A DNA stretch of 64,000 bases from an uncultured Verrucomicrobiota bacterium (GTDB taxonomy: Bacteria > Verrucomicrobiota > Kiritimatiellia > CAIVKH01). The translations under genes were made by a program, and so were the position numbers. Of the stretch, positions 37,077 through 48,173 are shown piece after piece. The notes beneath the pieces were generated by a model, which saw only the letters and a list, made by a program, of their open reading frames with translations, was not told where the DNA came from and did no database searches. Positions within the stretch are counted from its first letter, which is position 1, and each line of letters starts with the position of its first letter. The DNA lies in assembly GCA_937872895.1 (NCBI GenBank), contig CALMUP010000020.1:1-64000 (forward strand), given 5' to 3'.

Positions 37077-39542
37077 CTAGCGCCGGATCACGCCGCCCTG
37101 TTTGAACAGGGCGCGCGCCTGTTCCAGTTGGTCGAGCAAGGCCGGGTCGGCCCGGTTGGCCGGGTCGGCCAAGGCCCGGGTCACTTCCGCCACCGCCTCG
37201 CCATGGCGTCCTGACGCGGCCAATGCCGCTGCGCGCACGAGATGGGTGTATCCCTGCGCCTCACCCGTATCCATGGGCACGGCCTGCAGCAGGGCCAGCG
37301 CCCGCTCCGTATCCAGCACCAAAGGGTCGGTTGCCAACAGCCAGGCGAGGGCGCGCCGGGTGGCTGCGGGCTCGGTGAGCAGCGGCAGGGCCCTGGTGTA
37401 GGCGTCGACCGCGTCGCGTGTGCGGTTCACCTCGTCGTACCAGTCCCCGAGCTGGCCCCAGCCTTCGCCCTGCCACGGCTCAACGGCGAGCCAGCGTTCC
37501 GCGAAGGCGATGGCGCTGATCAGGTCGCCGTTGCGCTGGCTGAGCAGGGCGAGTTGGCGCAGGACCGGTCCGTGGTTCGGATGCCGGTCGGCCAGCGCGC
37601 GCAGGGTCGATCCCGCCTCATCCCAGCGGCGCTGGAACATCAGCAGGTTCACCCACTTGAGTTGCTGCTCCGGGTCCGGCGAGGAGCGCAGGTGGTCGAG
37701 CAACCGGTCCGCCTCCGCGCTGTTGCCGTCGAGGGCGAGCAGGATGCCGTATTCCTCGGCGATCCACGTTTCGCCCGGATGGCTGCGCACCAGCTGTTCG
37801 AAGCGTTCGGCGGCCTCGGCGCGTTGTCCGTTCTGGGCGAGGCGTGACGCGAGCAGGACCTGCAGGCGGGTGCGCTCCGGATAACGCGCGGCGGTTCGTT
37901 GCAGGAGGTCGAGTGACTCGGCCCGGTAGCCGGCGGCGAGCAGGGTTTCCGAGGCGCTGATCAGTAAGTCTGCGGGCAGTTCACCCAGCGCGGGGGCGTC
38001 GCGGGTCATCGTGTCCCATGCGTTGTCGGTACGCCCGTGGATGGCTTCGAGGATGACCAGCCAGCTCCGCACATCGGCGCGGTGCGGGATCAGGGTATGC
38101 AAACGACGCAGCCACGTCTCGGCCTCGTGGAGGCGGTTGCCGGCGAGCAAGGCGCGGGCCGCTTGCTGGGGCAGGTGCAGGTCGTCGGGGAAGCGTTCCG
38201 CCGTGTCCCGGTAAGTGGCCATCAGGTCGTCGAGCGGAAGGGCGCGGGTGGCGGCCATCCATTCCGCGCGCTGGTGGGTCCAGCGGACCATGCGGGCGGT
38301 GTGATCGGCCGTGCCGGAGAAGGGGGGGCGGGCCGCGCGTTCAAGCATGATCTCGGCGAGGTCGAGGGCGTTGTAGGGATTCCAGAGCAGGCGCTGCTTG
38401 ATGTCGTCGAGGGTGGGCGTGCCGGCGCGGACCGGCGGGAGGGCGCGATCGATGGCCGACGCCCAAGTGACGGCCAGGTGGTAACCGCCGTCGAGCGAAA
38501 CATGGACGTGATCGATGAAGGTCTCGTTGCCGGTGAGGCCGCGCGCGGCGAAGTCGGCCTCGGCATCGACCAGCACGACGCCGGGGCGCGTTGCCGCGTG
38601 GCGGCGGATGATGGCGTTGATGGCGGCATCGGCCCGGAAGCGGAGCGTATCGGCCTCGTTCGCGGCCCGCCAGGCCTCGATTGATGACTCGGTAGGCGCG
38701 GGCGAGCCGTCGAGCGGAGCCTGGTCGGTCAGGTTCACCGCGACCGTGCTGAGCACCGGGATTGCACCGGAACGAAACACCGCGTCGAGGATGGCGCCGA
38801 GATTTCGGTCAAAGCCCGTGCGGACCGACTCGAGGCGCGGGTCGTCCGCGGCCACCCGGTGTTCCAGGAACATTTCCATGCCCTGCCAGACCTGGCGGTC
38901 GCCGCCGTGGATCGAATGGCCCGCTGCCCGCAGGGCTCCGGCCAGGCGCAGGCGCGAGGCCAGCACGCGGGCGCGGTTCCACCAGGGGGCGGCATGGTCG
39001 GAAAACACGGTGCCGGGTCCGAACGGTCCGACCACTTCGTTGTTGCCGATGTAGAGCACGACGATGTCGGGCTGCAGGCGGGGCAGTTCGCGGGCGATCT
39101 CGCGGATGACATGGGCGTTGATCGCGGTCATGGCGGCGTTGATGACCCGGACCTTCCGGCCGGGATGGCGGGCGGCGAGCAGCAGTTCGAGTTGGCGGGC
39201 CGGGCCGTAGGCGGGCTCCGGTTCACCCATCGCAGCGGATTCGCCGAGCACGACAACGCGCAACTCGTCGGCGGATTTGGTGCGCGGCACGAGGATCGGC
39301 GCGGGGGCGCGCGACACCGCCGGATCGAAAAACCGGTAACCGAAGACCTGGTTGTCGATCCACACCGGCTGATCACCGTGGTGCGCGGCGAGCAGGAACC
39401 GGGTCGGGGTACCCCAACCGGCCAGATGGCAAAGGCCCTCGAGCAGGGCCAGCGCGAGGACCGGCGCGCCCAGCGCCAGGGCAAGGCGGCGGAGATGGAG
39501 AAGACGGCGGGACGCAGGACGCGTAGAGGCGGGCGAGGTCAT
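37077..39542 (-). CDS. Membrane-anchored SGNH-hydrolase/TPR protein
   Basis: The 821-residue product has a single N-terminal membrane segment (about 20-40). A SGNH-hydrolase-like domain follows: 'VVVLGESAAMGEP' with Ser102, 'VLYIGNNEVVG', and 'NETFIDHVHVSLDGGYH' (Asp-x-x-His), extending to about residue 375. The remaining 440 residues are TPR-like helical repeats ('NRLHEAETWLRRLHTLIPHR', 'RDAVDAYTRALPLL'). It could de-esterify or transfer acyl groups on an extracellular substrate, with the TPRs binding partners. It is the third member of a coupled trio, starting 2 nt before the stop of the ATP-grasp gene on the minus strand. Confidence 0.82.
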   Translation of the reverse strand: MTSPASTRPASRRLLHLRRLALALGAPVLALALLEGLCHLAGWGTPTRFLLAAHHGDQPVWIDNQVFGYRFFDPAVSRAPAPILVPRTKSADELRVVVLGESAAMGEPEPAYGPARQLELLLAARHPGRKVRVINAAMTAINAHVIREIARELPRLQPDIVVLYIGNNEVVGPFGPGTVFSDHAAPWWNRARVLASRLRLAGALRAAGHSIHGGDRQVWQGMEMFLEHRVAADDPRLESVRTGFDRNLGAILDAVFRSGAIPVLSTVAVNLTDQAPLDGSPAPTESSIEAWRAANEADTLRFRADAAINAIIRRHAATRPGVVLVDAEADFAARGLTGNETFIDHVHVSLDGGYHLAVTWASAIDRALPPVRAGTPTLDDIKQRLLWNPYNALDLAEIMLERAARPPFSGTADHTARMVRWTHQRAEWMAATRALPLDDLMATYRDTAERFPDDLHLPQQAARALLAGNRLHEAETWLRRLHTLIPHRADVRSWLVILEAIHGRTDNAWDTMTRDAPALGELPADLLISASETLLAAGYRAESLDLLQRTAARYPERTRLQVLLASRLAQNGQRAEAAERFEQLVRSHPGETWIAEEYGILLALDGNSAEADRLLDHLRSSPDPEQQLKWVNLLMFQRRWDEAGSTLRALADRHPNHGPVLRQLALLSQRNGDLISAIAFAERWLAVEPWQGEGWGQLGDWYDEVNRTRDAVDAYTRALPLLTEPAATRRALAWLLATDPLVLDTERALALLQAVPMDTGEAQGYTHLVRAAALAASGRHGEAVAEVTRALADPANRADPALLDQLEQARALFKQGGVIRR

Positions 39543-39543
39543 G

Positions 39544-40545
39544 TCAGCGGCGGGACCGCTGCAGCGCGGTCTTGATGATCCGGTCGATCAACGCGGCGTG
39601 ATCGAGGCCGGCCTTCTTCGCCGCCTCGGCCAGGTCCTCGTCGGCGGCAAGGTTCGGGTTCGGGTTGGCCTCGATGAACACCACCTCGCCGGAGGCGGTC
39701 AGGCGGAGGTCGATCCGCCCGTAGTCGCGGATGTTCAGGATGCGGTAGATGCGTTTGCTGGCGCGGGCGACCAGGCGTTCGAGCGGCGCGGGCAGGTCGG
39801 CATGCACGTACTCGATCGCCCATTTCTTCCGGTACTCCTCGTCCCACTTCACCTTGCGGGTGGCGATCTGCGGGCCCCCTTCCTCGGTTTTCCCGAAGCG
39901 GATTTCGCGGGCGGGGTAGGCGGTGAGCCGGTCGTTGCCGGTGATGCCGACATAGATCTCGCGGCCTTCGATGTATTCCTCGCACAGGGCGGGCTGGTTC
40001 ATGCGCTCGTGGATCATCGCGATGCGCGCCTTCAGCTCGTCGGCGTCGCGCACGATGGAGGCGAGGCTGATGCCGTCGGAGCCGTCCTCCAGCGCCGGCT
40101 TCACCATCATCGGGAAATGCAGGCGCGCCGGGATCTTGCTGCTGCTCTGCGGGACGGAGAAGAAGTGGGGCAGGCGGATGCGGTGGTAGCCGAGCAGGCG
40201 TTTCGCGGTGATCTTGTCACGGCAGAGCAGCAGGCCTTCCGCGCCGGAGCCGGTGAAGGGGATGTCCAGCAGCTCCAGCAGGCCGGCGATGTGCGCGTCC
40301 AGCCGCCGGTTCCCCTTGTAGTGTTCGGTCAGGTTGAACACGAGGTCGGGCCGGTGGTCGAGCAGGGCGCGCGCGGTGGCCAGCGGGTCGGGGCCGAAGG
40401 GCAGGATGATGGTTTCGTGGCCGAGGCTGCGGATCGAGCGGATGATGTGGAACTCCATGGTGGCCATGACGTCCGGATGCGATCCGGTGAAGTCCGGGTC
40501 CTCCGCGAACACGGTTTCCTGGTCGATCAGTACGGCGAGTTTCAT
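39544..40545 (-). CDS. ATP-grasp ligase related to D-Ala-D-Ala ligase
   Basis: The 333-residue cytoplasmic protein follows the D-Ala-D-Ala ligase/ATP-grasp plan: 'PDLVFNLTEHYKGNRRLDAH' (in place of the usual Ddl 'NxxHGxxGEDG'), 'FTGSGAEGLLLCRDKITAKR', 'FPMMVKPALEDGSDGIS', 'ALCEEYIEGREIYVGITGN', and the metal-binding end 'YGRIDLRLTASGEVVFIEAN' then 'PNPNLA'. Cell-wall Ddl usually differs at the N-terminus, so this is a paralogue ligating unknown amino acids or peptides. It overlaps the zinc metallopeptidase gene upstream by 4 nt and lies directly before the SGNH/TPR gene. Confidence 0.85.
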   Translation of the reverse strand: MKLAVLIDQETVFAEDPDFTGSHPDVMATMEFHIIRSIRSLGHETIILPFGPDPLATARALLDHRPDLVFNLTEHYKGNRRLDAHIAGLLELLDIPFTGSGAEGLLLCRDKITAKRLLGYHRIRLPHFFSVPQSSSKIPARLHFPMMVKPALEDGSDGISLASIVRDADELKARIAMIHERMNQPALCEEYIEGREIYVGITGNDRLTAYPAREIRFGKTEEGGPQIATRKVKWDEEYRKKWAIEYVHADLPAPLERLVARASKRIYRILNIRDYGRIDLRLTASGEVVFIEANPNPNLAADEDLAEAAKKAGLDHAALIDRIIKTALQRSRR

Positions 40546-41645
40546 GCGGTTTCGTTCTCCCGGGTGGACCGGTAATCGGTTTGTTCGGCCAGCAACTGCG
40601 CCGTGAGGCTAATGCCGATGGTAAAGAGGGCGTGATGCGGTTCCTCCTTCACGAACAGGTTCATCTCGCGCGCGCGCTGGCTAAGGCGGGCGACCAGTTC
40701 CTGCACCGAGTACTTGGGAAGGCGGGCCGAATCGGAAATCGCGTTGACCAGGTGCTTGCGGTGGGTGGCGAGGAACTTGTCGGCGCGCACCGCCGGCGTG
40801 GTACCGGCCTGCGGGGCGAACAGCTTGAGCAACAGCGGGTCGTAGAAGCCTATGTAGCCTTCGCCAAACACACGGCGCTTGTTTCGGTAGTAGGTTTCCA
40901 GAGTCGCGCGCGCCTTGGCCGCGGCGAAGTAGCGCGGGCCGCCGGTGACCGGTGGCGGTTTGTGGGCGATCTGGGTCATTAGGTGATCGACGTATTCGAG
41001 TTTCTTCAGCGCGCCCCAGCCCTGGTAGCGCTTGCGCCAGTCCAGTCCGGGGGTCAGCCAGACCGCGAAGGTCTCGGTGAAGTCCTCGTCGGGATGGGCC
41101 TGCGCGTAGTTACCCTTCAGGTGCACGACATACTGTTTGCTGTAGGGCCGCATGACGTACCGGTGCGGATCGTAGGGGAGGGACATGCGACCGAACAGTT
41201 CGCGCCAGCGGCTGCGGGTGTACAGCTTGTAGGCGTAATTGATCGCGTGGCCGGTCTCGTGGCGCAGCAGCCGCATGCACTCGGACTCGGATTCGCCTTC
41301 CGCCTCGAGCATCATCAGGCGCTCGAGTTTGATCAGCCGCGGATGGGCGAGGTAGAACGGGATGCCCACGGCGGGGATCCGGTCGGGGGTCAGCCATTCC
41401 GTGCTCAGGTAGCAGGGCGGTCGGAATTGAAGTCCGCGTGCGGCCAGCTCGGCATACAGTTGCTGCACGCGCGCCTCCACCGGCGATCCTTCGAGCTTCA
41501 GTTTGAAATCGCAGAGGCGGCGGCGGAGCAACTCGCTGTCGCTCAGTGCCTCCCAGTGGACGGGGACCGGCGGGGGTGTTTCCGGTGCGGGGATTGCCGG
41601 GGCGGGTTCCGGTGGCGGCGTGCTGGTTGAATCGGTGCTATCCAT
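40542..41645 (-). CDS. Putative zinc-binding metallopeptidase (PF15887-like)
   Basis: The 367-residue product has a Pro-rich N-terminal tail (about 8-30), then a zincin domain with His129-Glu-Thr-Gly-His133 in 'RLLRHETGHAINYAYKLYTR' and a third-ligand region 'HPDEDFTETFAVWLTPG', the arrangement of the 'putative zinc-binding metallopeptidase' family. No signal peptide is seen. It overlaps the ATP-grasp gene by ATGA. In my memory such zincins are repeatedly found next to ATP-grasp genes. A joint role in making or trimming a small peptide is inference. Confidence 0.82.
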   Translation of the reverse strand: MDSTDSTSTPPPEPAPAIPAPETPPPVPVHWEALSDSELLRRRLCDFKLKLEGSPVEARVQQLYAELAARGLQFRPPCYLSTEWLTPDRIPAVGIPFYLAHPRLIKLERLMMLEAEGESESECMRLLRHETGHAINYAYKLYTRSRWRELFGRMSLPYDPHRYVMRPYSKQYVVHLKGNYAQAHPDEDFTETFAVWLTPGLDWRKRYQGWGALKKLEYVDHLMTQIAHKPPPVTGGPRYFAAAKARATLETYYRNKRRVFGEGYIGFYDPLLLKLFAPQAGTTPAVRADKFLATHRKHLVNAISDSARLPKYSVQELVARLSQRAREMNLFVKEEPHHALFTIGISLTAQLLAEQTDYRSTRENETA

Positions 41646-41649
41646 GTGT

Positions 41650-44384
<2,735 letters not shown>

Positions 44385-44483
44385 GCGGAAATGGACACCG
44401 CATTCCCGTTGGGCGTTCATTTCGTAGCCGAGGCGTGCATTCCTAATGACAGGTCGAAGCAGGAACGCTATAGGGGCATTGTC

Positions 44484-46535
44484 ATGAACGGCGTATCCTT
44501 TCTTCAAGACCTCGCGATCGTGATGATCGTCTCCGGTATGGTCACCCTGCTGTTTCACCGGCTGAAACAGCCGGTGATTCTTGGCTACCTGCTGGCTGGC
44601 TTCATCATTGGCCCGAACACACCGCCGTTCTCGTTTATCCGCGATACGGTGACCATCCAGACCATGGCCGACCTCGGCGTGGTTTTCCTGATGTTCTCCC
44701 TCGGCCTCGACTTCAGTCTGCGCAAGTTGCGGCAGGTCGGTCTGGTGGCCCTGTTGATTGCGGCCTTCGAGATCCTGATCATGATCCTGGCGGGATACCT
44801 GCTCGGTTCGGCATTCGGTTGGGGCAAGGCCGATGCCCTGTTTCTGGGCATTATGCTCTCCCTGACTTCGACCATGATCGTGGTGAAGAGCTTGCGCGAC
44901 CGCGGGGAGCTGGGCACCCGACATGCCGAGCTGGTGTCGGGAGTAAGCCTCTTTGACGACATGTTCGTAATCCTGCTAATGGTGGCCCTGCCCGGATTTG
45001 CCCGCACCGGCAGCCTGCCGACCCTCGACCTGATTCTCCTGCTGTCCGGCCTGTTCGTTTTTCTGGTTGCGGCCGTGGTCATCGGCTTGCTCGTTGTGCC
45101 GCGCCTGCTCAAGTACATCTCCCGTCACGCCACCGACGAGACCCTGTTGATTGTCTCGCTTGGCCTGTGTTTCGGCCTTGCCCTGTTCGCTGTGCGGCTT
45201 CAGTTCAGCGCCGCCCTCGGAGCCTTCCTGATCGGCGCGGTGGTGGCGGAGGCGCGCGAAGTCGGCCGGGTAGCGAAGCTGATGGAACCCCTGCGCGATA
45301 TGTTCTGCGCGGTGTTCTTCGTCGCCATCGGCATGCAGATCGATCCCCGCTACCTGATTCCTACCCTGATCCCGGCTGTGGTGATCACCGTGGTTTACCT
45401 CGCCATCAAGATCGCGGCCTGTTCACTCGGTGCCTTCCTGACCGGCAGCGATGCCCGGACGGCGATGAAGTTCGGAACGAACATGGCCCAGATCGGCGAG
45501 TTCGCCTTCATCCTCGCCACCCTTGGGTTCCACTTCAACCTGACCAGCGATTTCCTGTATCCGCTGATCGTCACCGTCGCCTCGCTCAACGCGCTGTTAC
45601 GCCCCTACCTGGTGGACAACGCCGAGGCCCTTTCACTGCGGATCGCCCGCTATCTTCCGACTCCGCTGGCCAGCCAGTTCATGGTCTTCCGTCGCCAGGC
45701 CCGCCTGATGGCCGAACGCCCCCAGAAGCGTTCCGCCATGCGTCTGGTCTGGAACCTGCTTTTTCAGATTGCCTTGAACCTGGCCCTGATTGCCGGCGGT
45801 TTCCTGACCGCCGGGTACCTGAGCCGAACCATGCCCCGGATTTTCGAGGGAATTCCCTGGTTGTCCGAAAACCACCAAAGCATCTGGTGGCTTGGTTCGG
45901 TCATTTTCTTGTTGCCGGTGTACATCGCGACCTTCCGCAAGATGCAAGCAATGGCCATGATGGTGTCGGAATTGATGACGGCCGGCTTGACCGAACGGCG
46001 CCGTTTGTCCGTGCTTCGTACGGCGATCAGCGGAATCGTCCTGTTCGTCCAACTGTTCGTGTTGGCCATCCTTACCTTGATTGTCAGCGCGGCGCTGTTG
46101 CCGCCTGCTTTGACCTTGGCTGTGCTGTTGTTGGTTATCGGTTTACTCGTGTACCGCTATGGCCGATCGTTTAACCGGTGGTATACCCAGGGGAAATTTG
46201 CCTTGGTGTCCACCCTGTCCGAGCCGCCCCCTCGCCCGGAGCCACCCCCGCGCAACCTTCCGGTGCAATTGTGCGATGCGCACATGGAAACAGTTGTCAT
46301 TGTGGCGAATACGCACGAGGGGCGCCTGATCCGCGAGCTGATGTTGCGCACCGAAACCGGGGCCAGCATCGTTGCCCTGGAAAGAGAGGGAAAAACCGTA
46401 GTCAATCCCGGTCCTGACCTCGAGCTGCGGGTGGGCGACCAATTGTTGCTGCTCGGCGACGGGACTCAGCTGGCCGCCGCCGCTGCGCTGTTGTCGCGCC
46501 CATCGGAAGGGTTGAGGCCTCCTCTTTCGTCGTAA
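44484..46535 (+). CDS. KefB-like cation:proton antiporter with C-terminal RCK_C domain
   Basis: ATG 44484 is preceded by AGGGG (44472-44476) and gives 683 residues; the frame is open upstream to 44391 without support. About twelve membrane helices fill residues 5-400, with 'GVVFLMFSLGLDFSLRKLR' and 'FGTNMAQIGEFAFILATLGF' as CPA2-family marks. A second membrane region (about 430-560) carries more helices, and a soluble TrkA-C/RCK_C-like domain closes the protein ('ELRVGDQLLLLGDGTQLAAA'). Likely exchange of K+ or Na+ for protons. There is no RCK_N nucleotide-binding domain, unlike KefB/KefC proper. Confidence 0.85.
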   Translation: MNGVSFLQDLAIVMIVSGMVTLLFHRLKQPVILGYLLAGFIIGPNTPPFSFIRDTVTIQTMADLGVVFLMFSLGLDFSLRKLRQVGLVALLIAAFEILIMILAGYLLGSAFGWGKADALFLGIMLSLTSTMIVVKSLRDRGELGTRHAELVSGVSLFDDMFVILLMVALPGFARTGSLPTLDLILLLSGLFVFLVAAVVIGLLVVPRLLKYISRHATDETLLIVSLGLCFGLALFAVRLQFSAALGAFLIGAVVAEAREVGRVAKLMEPLRDMFCAVFFVAIGMQIDPRYLIPTLIPAVVITVVYLAIKIAACSLGAFLTGSDARTAMKFGTNMAQIGEFAFILATLGFHFNLTSDFLYPLIVTVASLNALLRPYLVDNAEALSLRIARYLPTPLASQFMVFRRQARLMAERPQKRSAMRLVWNLLFQIALNLALIAGGFLTAGYLSRTMPRIFEGIPWLSENHQSIWWLGSVIFLLPVYIATFRKMQAMAMMVSELMTAGLTERRRLSVLRTAISGIVLFVQLFVLAILTLIVSAALLPPALTLAVLLLVIGLLVYRYGRSFNRWYTQGKFALVSTLSEPPPRPEPPPRNLPVQLCDAHMETVVIVANTHEGRLIRELMLRTETGASIVALEREGKTVVNPGPDLELRVGDQLLLLGDGTQLAAAAALLSRPSEGLRPPLSS

Positions 46536-46609
46536 CCTTTTTCTGTTCAAAGGGTAAGGACGCCATTGTTCAGGCCGTTTTGTCTTCCGGCTATTTCTGT
46601 GTATAGGGA

Positions 46610-46638
46610 TTGGCAACGGGGCCGTTCTCGCGTATCCT
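46610..46638 (+). promoter_or_regulatory. Promoter of psd-pssA
   Basis: TTGGCA (46610-46615), a 17-bp spacer and TATCCT (46633-46638) form a plausible sigma-70-type promoter 35 nt before the TTG start of psd. It lies in the 137-bp gap after the antiporter gene, in which nothing else is evident. Confidence 0.5.
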
Positions 46639-46672
46639 GATCGTTTTGAATTCAGTGTAAGGAGTAGATCGT

Positions 46673-47329
46673 TTGAAAATTGCGCGTGGTGGTTGGTCTC
46701 ATATTGCGGTGGGTGTGGTCGTCGGCGGAATTGGCGCGGCCGCGCTGAACCGCGGTTTTGATGTGGGCTGGCTGCTGCTGGCACTCGGCCTGGCTCTCGT
46801 GGCTTTCATGGTCTATTTCTTCCGGGACCCGGAGCGCGCCGCGCCGCAGGATGCCTCGGTGGTCGTTTCGGGTGCCGACGGGTGGGTTCGCTCGGTGGAA
46901 CGGATTCCGGAGAACCGGTATTTAAAGACCGACACGATTCGCATCAGCACCTACCTGACGCCATGGGATGTCCATGTGAACCGGGTGCCCATGGCTGGCA
47001 AGGTGGTCGGCCTGAACTACACGCCGGGCAAGCATATCCTTACCCGTAATCCGATGTCTTCCGAGGTCAATGAACACAGCACGATCCTGATCAGCGGTGA
47101 ACACATGACCTGCATGGTGCGTCAAATCGTCGGTCCGCTGGTCCGGCGGGTGAAGTACTGGCTGCACCAGGATCAGGTGGTCGGCCAAGGGGACCGTTTA
47201 GGCATTATGAAATTTGGTTCACGTCTGGATATCTACCTGCCTGCCGGGTCCGTGATTCCGGTAGTGAAGGCGGGGGATCGGGTGTTTGCCGGGCTGACGG
47301 TGATTGCCCGGATCAACAAGGGGGAATGA
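46673..47329 (+). CDS. psd: Phosphatidylserine decarboxylase (short form)
   Basis: The 218-residue enzyme makes phosphatidylethanolamine from phosphatidylserine. It starts at TTG 46673, 8 nt after AAGGAG (46659-46664). Two N-terminal hydrophobic segments (about 10-25, 30-48) precede the catalytic part with 'YLTPWDVHVNRVPMAGKV' and the self-cleavage site Gly-Ser in 'IMKFGSRLDIYLP', which gives the pyruvoyl group. This is the short archaeal/bacterial type. It overlaps or adjoins pssA, so both phosphatidylethanolamine steps are cotranscribed. Confidence 0.94.
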   Translation: MKIARGGWSHIAVGVVVGGIGAAALNRGFDVGWLLLALGLALVAFMVYFFRDPERAAPQDASVVVSGADGWVRSVERIPENRYLKTDTIRISTYLTPWDVHVNRVPMAGKVVGLNYTPGKHILTRNPMSSEVNEHSTILISGEHMTCMVRQIVGPLVRRVKYWLHQDQVVGQGDRLGIMKFGSRLDIYLPAGSVIPVVKAGDRVFAGLTVIARINKGE

Positions 47330-47331
47330 CC

Positions 47332-48081
47332 ATGACCTGGCGCAAAATTGTTCCGAATCTGATTACGCTCGCGGCGTTGCTCGCATCCTTTTTCTGTCTG
47401 GTCTTTGCCGCGAGTGGAAAATTTTATGAAGCCGCCCAGCTCATCATGGTGGTGCTCATTCTCGATGGGCTCGACGGCATTCTGGCCCGCTTGTTGCGCG
47501 GAACTACCAAACTCGGCGCGGAACTCGACACCTTTGTCGATATGACCGGCTACGGCATCGCCCCGGCGATGATCCTGTATTACCTGATCGTTCCCGATGC
47601 CGGGGTCTGGGCGTTGGCCCTCGTGGTGATCACCTTGTTTTCCGGCGCGATCCGCCTCTCCCGTTTCCGGATCGTCGATCCCTTCCGCGGTCAGCACGGC
47701 TACCTCGGCTTGCCGATCACCGTGAACGCCGGCTGGGTGGCCATGGTGGTGATGCTGAGCCACTCCTCCAATGGCCGGTTTGATGCGGCCTCCCTGACCG
47801 AGGGTCTTCCCGCCCTGCTGATCTGGAGCGTGTCCGCCGCGATGGTATTCCTTCAGGTCTCACGTGTTCGCTACGGCAAGCCGGTGAAGAACCCTGCCGT
47901 GTTCATCCTTGGCGCCGTCATGGTCATCCTGCTGTTCGTTGAGCAATATGCCCATGTCTCCGCGATGGCGTTCCTGTTCGGCATCCTCTACTACGCCTTC
48001 ATCTCGCCGTTCCTGCTGAAGCATGAGCGGATGGAGGAGGCAAGCGAAGACCAGGAAGAACTGGATGCCCGTCGTTCGTAG
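47332..48081 (+). CDS. pssA: CDP-diacylglycerol-serine O-phosphatidyltransferase
   Basis: The membrane enzyme makes phosphatidylserine, the substrate of psd. ATG 47332 is preferred because AAGGGGGA (47318-47325) would touch an ATG at 47326, which is also in frame and overlaps the psd stop. The product (249 residues) has about seven or eight membrane helices and the complete CDP-alcohol phosphotransferase motif: 'LDGLDGILARLLRG' followed by 'GAELDTFVD', with all four aspartates in place. It is a type II PssA. Confidence 0.94.
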   Translation: MTWRKIVPNLITLAALLASFFCLVFAASGKFYEAAQLIMVVLILDGLDGILARLLRGTTKLGAELDTFVDMTGYGIAPAMILYYLIVPDAGVWALALVVITLFSGAIRLSRFRIVDPFRGQHGYLGLPITVNAGWVAMVVMLSHSSNGRFDAASLTEGLPALLIWSVSAAMVFLQVSRVRYGKPVKNPAVFILGAVMVILLFVEQYAHVSAMAFLFGILYYAFISPFLLKHERMEEASEDQEELDARRS

Positions 48082-48091
48082 CCGGATCCAC

Positions 48092-48111
48092 GCCGTCCAT
48101 TCACGGACGGC
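48092..48111. terminator. Weak hairpin between convergent pssA and carB
   Basis: GCCGTCC (48092-48098), a 6-nt loop and GGACGGC (48105-48111) form a 7-bp stem in the gap between pssA and carB. No T-tract follows on either strand, so terminator function is uncertain. Confidence 0.3.
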
Positions 48112-48173
48112 ACATCACGACAACCGGTGAATCCTGATTTTCCCGCACGCGTGTTCTAAACGCGCCGATGCGC

